A stretch of 57,811 nucleotides of DNA, from assembly GCA_036504895.1 (NCBI GenBank), contig DASXUJ010000097.1, positions 1-57,811 of the forward strand, given 5' to 3'. Both the position numbers and the translations under genes were made by a program. Source of the DNA: Syntrophorhabdaceae bacterium. Lineage in GTDB: Bacteria; Desulfobacterota; Syntrophorhabdia; Syntrophorhabdales; Syntrophorhabdaceae. Under the pieces are notes generated by a model that did no database searches, had not been told where the DNA came from, and saw only the letters and a program-made list of their open reading frames with translations. Positions 16,835 through 27,487 of the stretch are shown here, in pieces (within the stretch, counting starts at the first letter, position 1; each line of letters begins with the position of its first letter).

Positions 16835-19800
16835 TTTTCCTGGACTTGAAGTATTTTCTTCGTGGGCCTCGGCCCCACGAGCACGGAAAGCCCCTGCCCC
16901 TTGGGCGGGACCCCGACCAACGCGGCACTCCTTCTATTGCCGCGTTGGGTATAGACTTCCGACAGTCTCACCTGTTTTATCTCTCCCGTGGACACCTGGA
17001 GGAGGGCCTTGCCTCCCGGAAGGGTAGCGGCGCCCCCTGAATTGTAATTGAGGGCCCAGAGATACGTGTTTCCCCCCATTGTGCATGCGTCTGCCGACGG
17101 TGCGAAGGTAGTGAAGAATACGACGCCGCTGAATACGGCCAGGGGGTCCGTAATCACCCGTTCCGCGGTGACCGAGGCGGTCACGTCGAGGTTCACGAAC
17201 CAGCCGCCCGATGTGGACGCCAGGGTCGCAGCAGGCGAATCCGACGATTGATCGGTAAGGGTGCCCGCGGCGCCGGTGCAGGTGATAGTCATGCTGTTGG
17301 ACGTGCTATAACACGGCTCTTTCACCCCGTAAAGCCTTCTCTGGCCGGTCTGGTCGTCGAGCTCGGATCCCCTCTTGTAAAAGAACCGGCCCGTGCCGAA
17401 ATAGAGCCACAAGGTGTTTGCGCTCCTGTTCTGAAGCTTCGTGACGGCAGTGGTCACGGGACCTATACCGTCGATCAGGGTACTCACGCTCCACGAAGCA
17501 GGATTGGGGTCTTCCTGGGTCAGTACCCTCAATACCCCTCCATCGGTCCATGTGCCTGTGACGCAGGGGACGGAAGGGGATCCCAATCCGGTACATTTTT
17601 TCGTATAGCCCACATAGACCGCGTCATCCTGGTAGTGGCCGCTCGAACGCGGAGCGCCTCTCTCTGCGTCAAATGCCCCGTTATAGAGAGACCCGGCGAA
17701 GGCATTCGGAATCCCGGTCTCGCTATAAGGGTTTCCCGAGAAAGCATAAGGAAGGCCGGTCTTCAGATCGAGGACGAATAATTTCAGAGTCTGGTCCGAT
17801 TTGCCGAGGAACTCGTGATATGTCGTATCGATCGGCCCCGTGGGGCCGGAGCCGAAGACCACGAACCATTTTCCGTTTTTCGAGGAAGGGCCTATCCTTA
17901 CAATAGCGGGCCCGGAGGTGGCGAAACCTAAGGATTCGTGAGAATATTCCCACAAAAGGACCGGGCTTGCGGGATCGGTCACATCAATGGCGAAATAGGA
18001 AGAAAGCCCTACGCCGCTCACCGGGGTCTGCACGCATTCAGTGGTCGAGCAGGTCGTTCTGCAGGCCCCGCCTAAGCCGCTGCCCCCGATAAGCACGGTC
18101 CTCCAGGTGCTGCCGTCCAGGGGTTTGTCGCTCCCGGAAATATCCCCGTCCCCTTTTGCCCCTACGCTCGCATCGACCAGGAAATTGGGCGCGTCCACAT
18201 AATAAAGGTGACAATAGTTCGGGTCGGCGAGGTACTTCAGGTAGGGTAGCGCATTTTTCGGAATATAAGCCCACTCCTCTTTGCCCAGATCCGCGCCGCT
18301 GAGATAGGCCTTTTCCGAGCTCCCCTGGCCTGTCCATTGTTGAAGAAGGGTGCCTATCCTGAAGGCATGGAGCATCCCGTCGTTTGCGCCCACGTACGCC
18401 ATGCCCCTGGATCTATAGCCCGTCGAATTCACGAACCTTGCATAGCTCCCATCCTGGTACCCGTTCGGGGGCTGCAAATGGTAGCTGTTGAGGGCAGAGG
18501 AGGTCTGGGCCCTGGGGGTCGAGTCTATTATGTCTCCCAATTTCCACACGTGGGAGGCCGCCCCTATGGCAACCGTCCTGTTCCTGTAACCGGTCTGGTC
18601 CACCCCGTGGATATAATTTACTATCTTTTGCGCGTCTGCGATCCTCGCCGTCTCGTCCGCGCCCGAAGCCTGAATATAAGACCTGAAGGCTGAAGAGGCT
18701 CCGGCGGTGGTTAGGGAAAAATCGGTAAAGGTATCGCCGTCGAGTGTCGTATGGATGGTCCGGGCGTCGGTCCTCGACCAGAGGCTGTGTCCCGCCTCCC
18801 ATAAATTCTTTATCTCTTCCAATTTGATGGTATCGACGAGGGTGCCCGCGGTGGTAAGCCGGTTCGCCTTCACCTGATTATCATCGGAATCGAAGAAGAA
18901 TTCGATTACACGATCGCTGTCCAGGTCCAGCTTCTTGTTTTCGTCCGTATCCTCCCGTATATTGCTGCCCTGGAGAAAAGGGTCGATGTAATACCAGAGG
19001 TTCTGCATCTCCCCGGTCCATCCTATCTCGGTAGTGCCGAAGGACCTCTTGGGATAGAAGATGGCCTGCAGGATATTCGCCCCGCTCCCTTCGCTCGAGG
19101 CAAGCACGGATGCCGCGGTTCCGGAAGAGACCCGGCTCACCATATCGGCCAGGGCATTGGTGATCGATGTCTCCAGTTGGGCCCCGTCATCGGCTTCGAA
19201 GAAATTATAGGGAAGGCCTGTCTTTTTCGGGTCCCATCCTTTGCACTTGTCGTTCCACGTGCCCGATGGGTTGCACTGTGAAAGGGGGTAATTGTTCGGA
19301 GCAGCCCCGAAATTAACCGCCCTGCTGTTACACCAGGTGTTCGAGCCCACATCGGTAATATTCGACTTCTGCGAATTGTCAAAGGCGGAGCCGCAATCGC
19401 TGGTCAGGCCGGCCGTGAACCCCGTGAACGGATAAGGCCACGTATCGGTAGACGTATAATCATATCCCCCGAAGATGGCGGTGGTAATAAGGGCCGTCCT
19501 TCCCTGGGCCTTTACTCCCGGATCGAGATCGCCGAAAGTATATATGGTGTACACTGTAACATACTGGTTTGACGAGAGGCCCGTGTCGCTCCTCAGGTCG
19601 CCGCGCCGAATGCTCCTTGCCGCGATCACCGGGTCCACGTCGCCGTTCCAGGCCCCATCGGAGAGGAGGAGAACGAAGCCTTTTCTGCAAGGTATGGCGA
19701 TTGAAGATGAACCGGAGCAGTCGTAATAGGGGTCCTTGGTGCAATCACCCTTTGCGGTGGCGCCGCTGTTATTTACATAAGCATGATCGTTACTTTGCCT

Positions 19801-20697
19801 GTATAGGTCATAAGCCTCCCAGAGCGCCTCACCGGTGGGAGTGCCGTTATAGGGGATCTGGGTATTGATGGCGCTCTTGAGGTTGGCGAGGGTCGCCCCC
19901 TTCACGCCGCCCGTCGGAACAACCCCTTTATTGTCGGAATTAAAATAGATAAATTCAAAATTGACCTTGTTATAAAAATTATCCACTATGCCTGTCACCG
20001 AGCCTGATTCCACCTTGACCTGGACCTCGGCGGAAGACAGGGTGCCCACGGCACATGATGGCTGGCCGGAGATATTCTCGATAGTGAGGCGGCGCGTATT
20101 GGGACTGTTGGTATCGCTGTGATCAAACCTGAAGGAGCAGTGGAGGCCGTTTGTCGCGTCGATATTATGATATTTGATCTGCGCGCCCTCACCATTGAGG
20201 TAGGCGTCGCTTCCCCCTGTCCTGCCGCCCGTCATTGCCTTACGCGCCACATCGACTCTCGTGGAGGTCACCCAGTTGAGGAGATTGCCCGATATACAGC
20301 CCGATTGCCCTATCTTGTTGGTGTTGGTGCATGAGCTGTTTATCTTGAAATAGTTGTTCGTCCCATCGTACTGGTAATATTTCGTGTTGTCGAAGTACCC
20401 GTAATAGGAACCGGTGGGTACATAGTCTGCCCCGCCCGCTATGGGGTGAGAGCCGTCCCAGCATCTCCCCGTCTTGTTGGTATAACCCTGCCAGCTGCAC
20501 GGCAGGTATGCGGGAAACTGCATGCTCCCGGAAAAGTCCATCACAATCGAGACGCTGGGCGTCACCGCGGTCATCACGAAGGGCGGCACGCTACAGTAAT
20601 CGTTCATTGCGGCACTGACAAGACCCACATTGGCCCAGAGGAGAGGGCCGAATAACAGGAGCAGGATCGATATCCATGCCGGGCGCCCTCTTTTCAT
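16831..20697 (-). CDS. pilY1: Pilus tip adhesin PilY1-like with von Willebrand A region
   Basis: The 1288-residue protein has a signal peptide (residues 1 to about 30, basic then LLLLFGPLLWANVGLVSAA). A vWA-type domain begins at about 48 with the MIDAS motif DFSGS at 54-58. It contains many Cys and long Asn/Gly/Ser-rich loops. From about 700 a C-terminal region has PilY1 beta-propeller features: FVNSTGYRSRGMAYVGANDGMLHAF, KEEWAYIPKNALPYLKYL, TWRTVLIGGSGLGG and LWLYFGTGRFF. A DTDENKKLDLDSD segment near 580 resembles a calcium loop. PilY1 sits at the pilus tip, promotes pilus extension and mediates adhesion and surface sensing. It is coupled by 4-base overlaps to pilD upstream and fimT downstream. 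Confidence 0.9.
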   Translation of the reverse strand: MKRGRPAWISILLLLFGPLLWANVGLVSAAMNDYCSVPPFVMTAVTPSVSIVMDFSGSMQFPAYLPCSWQGYTNKTGRCWDGSHPIAGGADYVPTGSYYGYFDNTKYYQYDGTNNYFKINSSCTNTNKIGQSGCISGNLLNWVTSTRVDVARKAMTGGRTGGSDAYLNGEGAQIKYHNIDATNGLHCSFRFDHSDTNSPNTRRLTIENISGQPSCAVGTLSSAEVQVKVESGSVTGIVDNFYNKVNFEFIYFNSDNKGVVPTGGVKGATLANLKSAINTQIPYNGTPTGEALWEAYDLYRQSNDHAYVNNSGATAKGDCTKDPYYDCSGSSSIAIPCRKGFVLLLSDGAWNGDVDPVIAARSIRRGDLRSDTGLSSNQYVTVYTIYTFGDLDPGVKAQGRTALITTAIFGGYDYTSTDTWPYPFTGFTAGLTSDCGSAFDNSQKSNITDVGSNTWCNSRAVNFGAAPNNYPLSQCNPSGTWNDKCKGWDPKKTGLPYNFFEADDGAQLETSITNALADMVSRVSSGTAASVLASSEGSGANILQAIFYPKRSFGTTEIGWTGEMQNLWYYIDPFLQGSNIREDTDENKKLDLDSDRVIEFFFDSDDNQVKANRLTTAGTLVDTIKLEEIKNLWEAGHSLWSRTDARTIHTTLDGDTFTDFSLTTAGASSAFRSYIQASGADETARIADAQKIVNYIHGVDQTGYRNRTVAIGAASHVWKLGDIIDSTPRAQTSSALNSYHLQPPNGYQDGSYARFVNSTGYRSRGMAYVGANDGMLHAFRIGTLLQQWTGQGSSEKAYLSGADLGKEEWAYIPKNALPYLKYLADPNYCHLYYVDAPNFLVDASVGAKGDGDISGSDKPLDGSTWRTVLIGGSGLGGACRTTCSTTECVQTPVSGVGLSSYFAIDVTDPASPVLLWEYSHESLGFATSGPAIVRIGPSSKNGKWFVVFGSGPTGPIDTTYHEFLGKSDQTLKLFVLDLKTGLPYAFSGNPYSETGIPNAFAGSLYNGAFDAERGAPRSSGHYQDDAVYVGYTKKCTGLGSPSVPCVTGTWTDGGVLRVLTQEDPNPASWSVSTLIDGIGPVTTAVTKLQNRSANTLWLYFGTGRFFYKRGSELDDQTGQRRLYGVKEPCYSTSNSMTITCTGAAGTLTDQSSDSPAATLASTSGGWFVNLDVTASVTAERVITDPLAVFSGVVFFTTFAPSADACTMGGNTYLWALNYNSGGAATLPGGKALLQVSTGEIKQVRLSEVYTQRGNRRSAALVGVPPKGQGLSVLVGPRPTKKILQVQEK

Positions 20698-21491
20698 GTG
20701 CTCTCCAGGAACCTCAGGAAAGGGTCTATAATCCGGTCGCCGGCATAGACGTAGACAAGAGCGCCCAGGGAGAGAAAAGGGCCGAAAGGTATAGCGTACT
20801 TTCCGTCTTTCCCTTTCACGAGCATGAGGGGCACGCCTACCGCGGTCCCGAGGATCGAGCCTGCCATGAGGCTGAAGACTACCCCTTTCATCCCGCAGAA
20901 CGCCCCGATCATGGCGAGGAGCTTTATGTCGCCTCCGCCCATGCCTTCGCGCTTGGTAAGTAATTGATAGGTCCAGGCAATCCCGAAGAGAATGCCCCCG
21001 CCAAGCAATATGCCGTAAAGGGAATCGAGGATGCCGAATTTAGGGTCCATATCGCGGAAGAAGGGTCTCGCGAGAGAGAAGAGAAAGCCCACGATCACGC
21101 CGCCTATACTGAGGACGTCCGGAATGATCCTGAGTTCGAGGTCTATAAAGGATATGGCGATGAGGGCGGAGACGAAGAGAAGGAAGACCACCGTTTCTAA
21201 CGTGAGGCCGAGTTTCATGTACAGGAGAAAAAAGAACGCGGCGGTGACGGCTTCGACCATGGGGTAACGGGCCGAGATGGGTGCCCCGCAATCCCGGCAC
21301 TTTCCCTTAAGAAGGAGGTAGCTCAGGACCGGTATGTTATCGTAGAACCTGATCGGCTTCCCGCACTCGGGACAGGCGGATGGGGGACTCACGATCGACC
21401 GCTCCCTCGGGAGGCGATATATGCAGACATTGAGAAAGCTGCCTATGACGGCGCCGAGAAGGATAAAGCCTATGGCGATTAATACGTGCAT
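20694..21491 (-). CDS. pilD: Prepilin leader peptidase / N-methyltransferase PilD
   Basis: The 265-residue polytopic enzyme begins MHVLIAIGFILLGAVIGSFLNVCIYRLP, the conserved PilD start. A cytoplasmic zinc-type loop carries two CxxC pairs (Cys40/43 and Cys65/68). The two catalytic aspartates lie in FIDLELRIIPD (Asp117) and GMGGGDIKLLAMIGA (Asp188). It cuts class III signals after Gly and N-methylates the new terminus in the inner membrane; substrates here include PilA, FimT, PilV and PilW. It heads the pilus-glycan operon. A 35-codon open frame with a strong ribosome site ends inside its first codons, so translation may be coupled. Confidence 0.95.
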   Translation of the reverse strand: MHVLIAIGFILLGAVIGSFLNVCIYRLPRERSIVSPPSACPECGKPIRFYDNIPVLSYLLLKGKCRDCGAPISARYPMVEAVTAAFFFLLYMKLGLTLETVVFLLFVSALIAISFIDLELRIIPDVLSIGGVIVGFLFSLARPFFRDMDPKFGILDSLYGILLGGGILFGIAWTYQLLTKREGMGGGDIKLLAMIGAFCGMKGVVFSLMAGSILGTAVGVPLMLVKGKDGKYAIPFGPFLSLGALVYVYAGDRIIDPFLRFLEST

Positions 21492-21586
21492 GCGCGGTCC
21501 CTGTCTCTCCTGAACGTTTTGGATGGGGATGGACCCGAAGGCGGTTCCGGGGAAACCTCATTTCTACCACAATTACACACGAACAT
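21479..21586 (-). CDS. Possible 35-residue leader ORF before pilD
   Basis: An ATG at 21586 follows GGGGAGG with 5-base spacing, a stronger ribosome site than that of pilD. The frame encodes 35 residues beginning MFVCNCGRNEVSPE, with a Pro/Ser middle and a basic end, and stops with TAA within codons 4-5 of pilD. It lies between the pilA terminator and pilD. It may be a translated leader that couples ribosomes into pilD, or a chance frame. No family is recognised. Confidence 0.35.
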   Translation of the reverse strand: MFVCNCGRNEVSPEPPSGPSPSKTFRRDRDRACTY

Positions 21587-21604
21587 GAAAACCTCCCCTT
21601 CGAT

Positions 21605-21637
21605 GAAGAAAAGCGAGGGGGGCGTTATGCCCCCCTC
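21605..21637 (-). terminator. Intrinsic terminator after pilA
   Basis: GAGGGGGGC (21615-21623) and GCCCCCCTC (21629-21637) form a perfect 9-bp GC stem with a 5-base loop. On the minus strand it is followed by GCTTTTCTTC. It lies 15 bases beyond the pilA stop, so it should make a strong monocistronic pilA transcript and limit read-through into pilD. Confidence 0.85.
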
Positions 21638-21651
21638 TGGCTCATAAGCGC

Positions 21652-22092
21652 TTACTTCGGTTTGTAGGCATTATCGACATCACCACCCCAGTTCCAGGTT
21701 TTATAATCCGGTTGGCCTGTCAGGGTTAGGTGCTTCGTATCGACGCCGCTTCCGATATTTGCAAATGTTGCGTCAATTACCCTAGTGGCGGCAGTGTAAG
21801 TGAATCCCGCTCTTCCCGTCGGAACATCAACCCCATAAAGCGTCTTCAATGTTCCGCCCGAGGCATCGCCCTGGGCCACCGACGCGTCCTGTGTGGAGCC
21901 TGCTTCGGAGTAGTAGACCGATATCGCGTTCTTAAGGGCGCCCATGGCATGGACGACCTCTCCCACCTTTGCCTTCTTCGTGTAACCCGTGTAGGCGGGT
22001 ATGGCTATGGCGGCCAGGATGCCTATGATGGCGATAACGATCAGCAACTCGATCAGGGTGAAACCTTTTTCTCCTCTTTGAGCCTTAAACAT
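21652..22092 (-). CDS. pilA: Major type IV pilin PilA
   Basis: The start has GGAGG 7 bases upstream. The 146-residue prepilin reads [34 protein letters not shown]: a 9-residue basic leader, cleavage at Gly|Phe, Glu5 of the mature chain, and the invariant hydrophobic N-terminal helix. The globular part has no Cys and so lacks the usual C-terminal disulfide loop. It ends [13 protein letters not shown]. Mature length is about 137, intermediate between the short Geobacter-type pilins (about 60) and typical 150-residue ones. The aromatic content is moderate, and I see no basis to call it conductive. It has its own promoter and terminator and is transcribed ahead of pilD and the minor pilins. Confidence 0.95.
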   Translation of the reverse strand: MFKAQRGEKGFTLIELLIVIAIIGILAAIAIPAYTGYTKKAKVGEVVHAMGALKNAISVYYSEAGSTQDASVAQGDASGGTLKTLYGVDVPTGRAGFTYTAATRVIDATFANIGSGVDTKHLTLTGQPDYKTWNWGGDVDNAYKPK

Positions 22093-22135
22093 GAAACACC
22101 TCCGAAAGGAATTTATAATATGTAGTACAGCTATA

Positions 22136-22178
22136 GTTATAAAAGGCCGTAGCCTTCAAAGTCAATGACATGCGTCAC
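22136..22178 (-). promoter_or_regulatory. pilA promoter with palindrome overlapping the -35
   Basis: On the minus strand TTGACT (22165-22160) is spaced 18 bases from TATAAC (22141-22136). Directly upstream is TGACGCATGTCA, whose half-sites TGAC/GTCA are symmetric. The 19-base block AGTCAATGACATGCGTCAC (plus strand 22160-22178) differs at only two positions from the block at 564-582 before pilM. A shared regulator of pilus genes is inferred. Confidence 0.6.
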
Positions 22179-22220
22179 ATAGGGATGGAAGAAGAGCGTG
22201 AGGGAGTGTATACGGGTTTT

Positions 22221-23162
22221 TCAGCGGTCCCCGGCAACGAAACAGGCGACACGATGGTCCTCGCTGCCCACGAGCTCGGGGGTCTCCCCCGCGCATTTGG
22301 CCACGGCCATTTCGCACCGGGGATAATAGACGCACCCGCGGTTACGGTCGAAGAGCTCCTGCCCCACGCCCATGCAGTATTCTCCCTTGATGGAGTGTAT
22401 GAGCATCCTTGTATAGGGATGAAGGGGCTCGTAAAACACCTTGTCCTTTGTTCCCGATTCCACTATCTTGCCGCCGTACATGACAATGATATTATCGGAT
22501 ATGAACCTTACTATATTAAGGTCGTGGGAGACAAAGAGCATGGAGATATTGAGCTGCTCCCGGATATCGATGAAAAGATTGACGATCTGGGCCTGAATGG
22601 AGACGTCGAGAGATGATACGGGCTCATCGGCTATTATGAATACGGGACTCGTGGCCAGGGCCCTGCCGATGGCGACGCGCTGGCGCTGGCCTCCGCTCAT
22701 TTCGTGAGGGAATTTGGGCATGAAATCCTCTCCCAATCCCACCTTCCTCAAGAGGTCGACAACCTGCCCCTTTATGGTGCCTTTGTCGGCCAGACCATGG
22801 AAAAGCAAGGGTTCTGCCATGATATCATAGACCCTCCTCCTCGGATTGAGAGACGAATAAGGGTCCTGGAAGATGATCTGCATCTCCCTCCTCAGGGTCT
22901 TCAGCTCTTTCCTCTTGACCTTCATGAGGTCCCGGTCCATGAAGGTGATCCTGCCTTCGTCGGGCGTATCGAGGAGTAGTATGCACCGGGCAAGGGTGCT
23001 CTTTCCCGAGCCGCTCTCCCCCACCACGCCGAGGGTCTGCCCCCGGTCGAGGTCGAAGGAAACCCCGTCAACGGCCCTGATTATCTCCTTGCCGTAAGAG
23101 AAGGCGGTCCTGCGCACCTCGTAGGTCTTCTTCAGTCCTGATACAGATAGCACCTTACCCAT
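22221..23162 (-). CDS. dppF: Oligopeptide/dipeptide ABC transporter ATPase (DppF/OppF-like)
   Basis: The 313-residue ATPase has Walker A GESGSGKST (about 48-56), Q-loop IIFQDPYSSLNPR, signature MSGGQRQRVAIGRAL, Walker B VFIIADEPVSSLD and switch LFVSHDLNIVRF. The oligopeptide-specific C-terminal extension contains the Cys cluster GCVYYPRCEMAVAKC. The PYSSLNPR motif is characteristic of the DppF/OppF half. It pairs with the DppD-like ATPase encoded just upstream, overlapping by 31 bases. No permease or substrate-binding protein gene is nearby, so the partner subunits must be encoded elsewhere or are lost; the substrate (peptide, nickel or other) cannot be deduced. Confidence 0.88.
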   Translation of the reverse strand: MGKVLSVSGLKKTYEVRRTAFSYGKEIIRAVDGVSFDLDRGQTLGVVGESGSGKSTLARCILLLDTPDEGRITFMDRDLMKVKRKELKTLRREMQIIFQDPYSSLNPRRRVYDIMAEPLLFHGLADKGTIKGQVVDLLRKVGLGEDFMPKFPHEMSGGQRQRVAIGRALATSPVFIIADEPVSSLDVSIQAQIVNLFIDIREQLNISMLFVSHDLNIVRFISDNIIVMYGGKIVESGTKDKVFYEPLHPYTRMLIHSIKGEYCMGVGQELFDRNRGCVYYPRCEMAVAKCAGETPELVGSEDHRVACFVAGDR

Positions 23163-24109
23163 TTTCCTCTTTCCACTTCCTTGAGCTCCGGCTCATCGCC
23201 CCTGCATATTTCCATTACGTGGGGACAGCGCGGGTTAAACTTGCATCCCGGGGGCAGATCGGACATTTTCGGTACGAAACCGGGGATCGCCTTCAGGCGC
23301 GCCTGATCGCTTTTCAGCCAGACCACCGATTCAAGCAACCCCTTGCTGTACGGATGGAGGGGAGCGCTGAAAAACTGGTCGACATAATTCTGCTCCACCA
23401 TCCTGCCCGCATACATGATACCTACCCTCTGGGCCAGGCCTTTTATAATACTAAGGTTATGGGTGATGAAAATCATGGACATGGCTTTCGCGGAAACCAG
23501 GTCCTGGAGAAGACACAGTATCTGGGACTCCGTTGCCACGTCAAGGGCGGTGGTCGGTTCGTCGGCAATTACGAGAGACGGATCGCAGGATATGGCGATG
23601 GCGATGAGCACCCTCTGCCTTTGGCCGCCGCTCAGCTGGTGGGGGTATTGGTTGAATTTCTTTTCCGGCTCATCGAACCCCACGCCACGAAGGAGTTCCA
23701 GGGCCCGGTTTTTTATCTCCGCCTTTGAGAGCTTCTTGTGGATCTCGATGGTTTCACAGATCTGGTCGCCGATCCGCAGTACGGGATTAAGGGCGCTCAT
23801 GGGCTCCTGAAAGACCATGCCGATCCTGTTTCCCCGGACCGTGTTCATTTCATCGAGGGTAAGGGCGAGAAGGTCCCGCTCCTCGAATATCGCCTTGCCG
23901 CCGAGTATCTTCCCGGGGGGCGGCACCAGCCGCATAATGGAGAGGGCGGTCATGGTCTTTCCCGACCCGCTCTCTCCCACGATGCCGAATACCTCTCCTT
24001 TATTAAGGGAGAGATCGAGGCCATTGACCACTTTCATTGTCATGGAATCAAGGGCAAAGCCGGTCGTGAGACCCTTCACTTTTAACAATGCCTTCCCTGT
24101 TTCATTCAT
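23132..24109 (-). CDS. dppD: Oligopeptide/dipeptide ABC transporter ATPase (DppD/OppD-like)
   Basis: ATG 24109 follows GGAAGG with 5-base spacing. The 325-residue product has Walker A GESGSGKTM (43-51), Q-loop MVFQEPMSALNPV, signature LSGGQRQRVLIAIAIS, Walker B LVIADEPTTALDV and IFITHNLSIIKGL. The C-terminal oligopeptide/HPY domain has KFNPRCPHVMEIC. The QEPMSALNPV motif assigns it to the DppD half of the heterodimer. The gene is first in a two-gene operon with dppF and has a good promoter at 24187-24160. The absence of adjacent permeases is unusual but known for some systems with split loci. Confidence 0.88.
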   Translation of the reverse strand: MNETGKALLKVKGLTTGFALDSMTMKVVNGLDLSLNKGEVFGIVGESGSGKTMTALSIMRLVPPPGKILGGKAIFEERDLLALTLDEMNTVRGNRIGMVFQEPMSALNPVLRIGDQICETIEIHKKLSKAEIKNRALELLRGVGFDEPEKKFNQYPHQLSGGQRQRVLIAIAISCDPSLVIADEPTTALDVATESQILCLLQDLVSAKAMSMIFITHNLSIIKGLAQRVGIMYAGRMVEQNYVDQFFSAPLHPYSKGLLESVVWLKSDQARLKAIPGFVPKMSDLPPGCKFNPRCPHVMEICRGDEPELKEVERGKWVRCYLYQD

Positions 24110-24138
24110 CCCGGCCTTCCCTTTGCCTCTAAAAACTT

Positions 24139-24167
24139 TTGATTATTTTAACCTTATGCATTATACT
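24139..24167 (+). promoter_or_regulatory. Possible guaB operon promoter
   Basis: TTGATT (24139-24144), 17-base spacer, TATACT (24162-24167). If used, it gives a 5' leader of about 285 bases before guaB. An alternative -35 TTGACA at 24211-24216 has only a weak -10 (TAGACG) 17 bases on. Confidence 0.45.
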
Positions 24168-25924
<1,757 letters not shown>

Positions 25925-25930
25925 GGTGTA

Positions 25931-27487
25931 ATGGACTACCACAAGGAAATAGTTTTAATTCTGGATTTCGGCTCTCAATATACCCAGCTCATCGCGAGAA
26001 AGGTGCGCGAGCTTGGGGTATATTGTGAGATATACCCTTTTAACCTGAGTCTCGATAAGATCGTAGCGATGAACCCGAAAGGGATCATCCTGTCCGGCGG
26101 GCCGAAGAGTGTCACCGAGGCTGACGCCCCCATATGCGACTTAGGCATCTTTAAGCTCCCCATTCCTATCCTGGGCATCTGCTACGGGCTTCAGCTTATC
26201 ACCACGGTGTATAAGGGGAAAGTAGATAAGTCGACCAAAAGAGAGTACGGGAAAGCCCACATATCGGTCAACGCATCAGTCAATGACCGGGACGCCCTCC
26301 TCGAAGGGATAAAGGACGGGGACGTCGTCTGGATGAGCCACCAGGACAGGATACTGACCATGCCCAAAGGCTTCAGGACCCTCGCCCATTCGGATAATTC
26401 ACCCCATGCCGCCATACGCTCCGCGGATGGATTGATCTACGGAGTCCAGTTCCATCCCGAGGTCCACCACACACCGAAAGGAAAGAGAATCCTCAAGAAT
26501 TTTCTTTTCAAGATCTGTAAGGCCAAGGGCCTTTTTTCCCCGAAGTCTTTTGTGAAGCTCGCTACGGACCGTATAAAGGAAGAGGTAGGGGACCGCACCG
26601 TCATATGCGCCCTCAGCGGGGGCGTCGATTCATCGGTAGTCGCCACATTGATCCATGCTGCCATAGGGGATAAGCTCCGCTGCGTCTTCGTGAATAACGG
26701 CGTCCTGAGGAAGGACGAAGAGAAGGAAGTAGTCGACATCTTTAAAGACAGGCTCCATCTGAACCTTAAATATGTGGACGCAACCGATCGATTTCTCGAT
26801 GCATTAAAAGGGGTAAAAGATCCTGAAAGAAAGCGTAAGATCATTGGTAAGCTCTTCATCAAGATTTTTGAAGAAGAGGCCAAGGCATCGGGCGACGTTC
26901 AGTTCCTCGCCCAGGGCACCCTCTATCCGGACGTAATAGAATCCATCTCTTCCAAAGGTCCTTCAGCCACTATAAAGAGCCACCATAACGTGGGGGGTCT
27001 CCCCAAGCGGATGAAGCTCAAGCTCCTGGAGCCGCTCCGCGAGCTTTTCAAGGATGAGGTAAGGATCGTGGGCAAAGAGCTCGGCCTGCCCGACAACATA
27101 GTCCAGAGGCAGCCTTTCCCCGGTCCCGGTCTCGCCATCAGGATCATCGGCGATGTCACCCGGGAGCGGCTGAAGATACTCAAAGAAGCGGACCATATCG
27201 TAAGGGAGGAAGTGGAGAGAAACGTCGCCTTCTCCCATATCTGGCAATCCTTCGGCATACTTATCCCCGTGAAGACCGTGGGGGTGATGGGCGACGAGCG
27301 GACCTATGCCAATGTCATCGCCATAAGGATCGTGGAGAGCGAAGACGCCATGACCGCCGATTGGGCGAGGATCCCCAATGACGTGCTCGACAGGATGGCG
27401 CGCAGGATAATCAATGAAGTACCCGGGGTAAACAGGGTCGTCTACGATATCTCTTCCAAGCCCCCGAGCACCATTGAGTGGGAATAG
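25931..27487 (+). CDS. guaA: GMP synthase (glutamine-hydrolysing)
   Basis: The 518-residue protein combines a class I glutamine amidotransferase domain (residues 1-195) with an ATP-pyrophosphatase and dimerisation domain. LGICYGLQ carries the nucleophile Cys84, and [11 protein letters not shown] supplies the catalytic His and Glu. The synthetase has the P-loop SGGVDSSV (about 228-235). The C-terminus ends [13 protein letters not shown], as in canonical GuaA. It converts XMP to GMP with glutamine-derived ammonia. The stop codon TAG is directly followed by the dnaE ATG, so the operon is unusually tight. Confidence 0.98.
   Translation: MDYHKEIVLILDFGSQYTQLIARKVRELGVYCEIYPFNLSLDKIVAMNPKGIILSGGPKSVTEADAPICDLGIFKLPIPILGICYGLQLITTVYKGKVDKSTKREYGKAHISVNASVNDRDALLEGIKDGDVVWMSHQDRILTMPKGFRTLAHSDNSPHAAIRSADGLIYGVQFHPEVHHTPKGKRILKNFLFKICKAKGLFSPKSFVKLATDRIKEEVGDRTVICALSGGVDSSVVATLIHAAIGDKLRCVFVNNGVLRKDEEKEVVDIFKDRLHLNLKYVDATDRFLDALKGVKDPERKRKIIGKLFIKIFEEEAKASGDVQFLAQGTLYPDVIESISSKGPSATIKSHHNVGGLPKRMKLKLLEPLRELFKDEVRIVGKELGLPDNIVQRQPFPGPGLAIRIIGDVTRERLKILKEADHIVREEVERNVAFSHIWQSFGILIPVKTVGVMGDERTYANVIAIRIVESEDAMTADWARIPNDVLDRMARRIINEVPGVNRVVYDISSKPPSTIEWE

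Noticed and set aside
21652-22092. Conductive nanowire-type pilin
   Set aside because: The protein is a 146-residue pilin with a full globular domain and only moderate aromatic content, unlike the short aromatic-rich Geobacter pilins.
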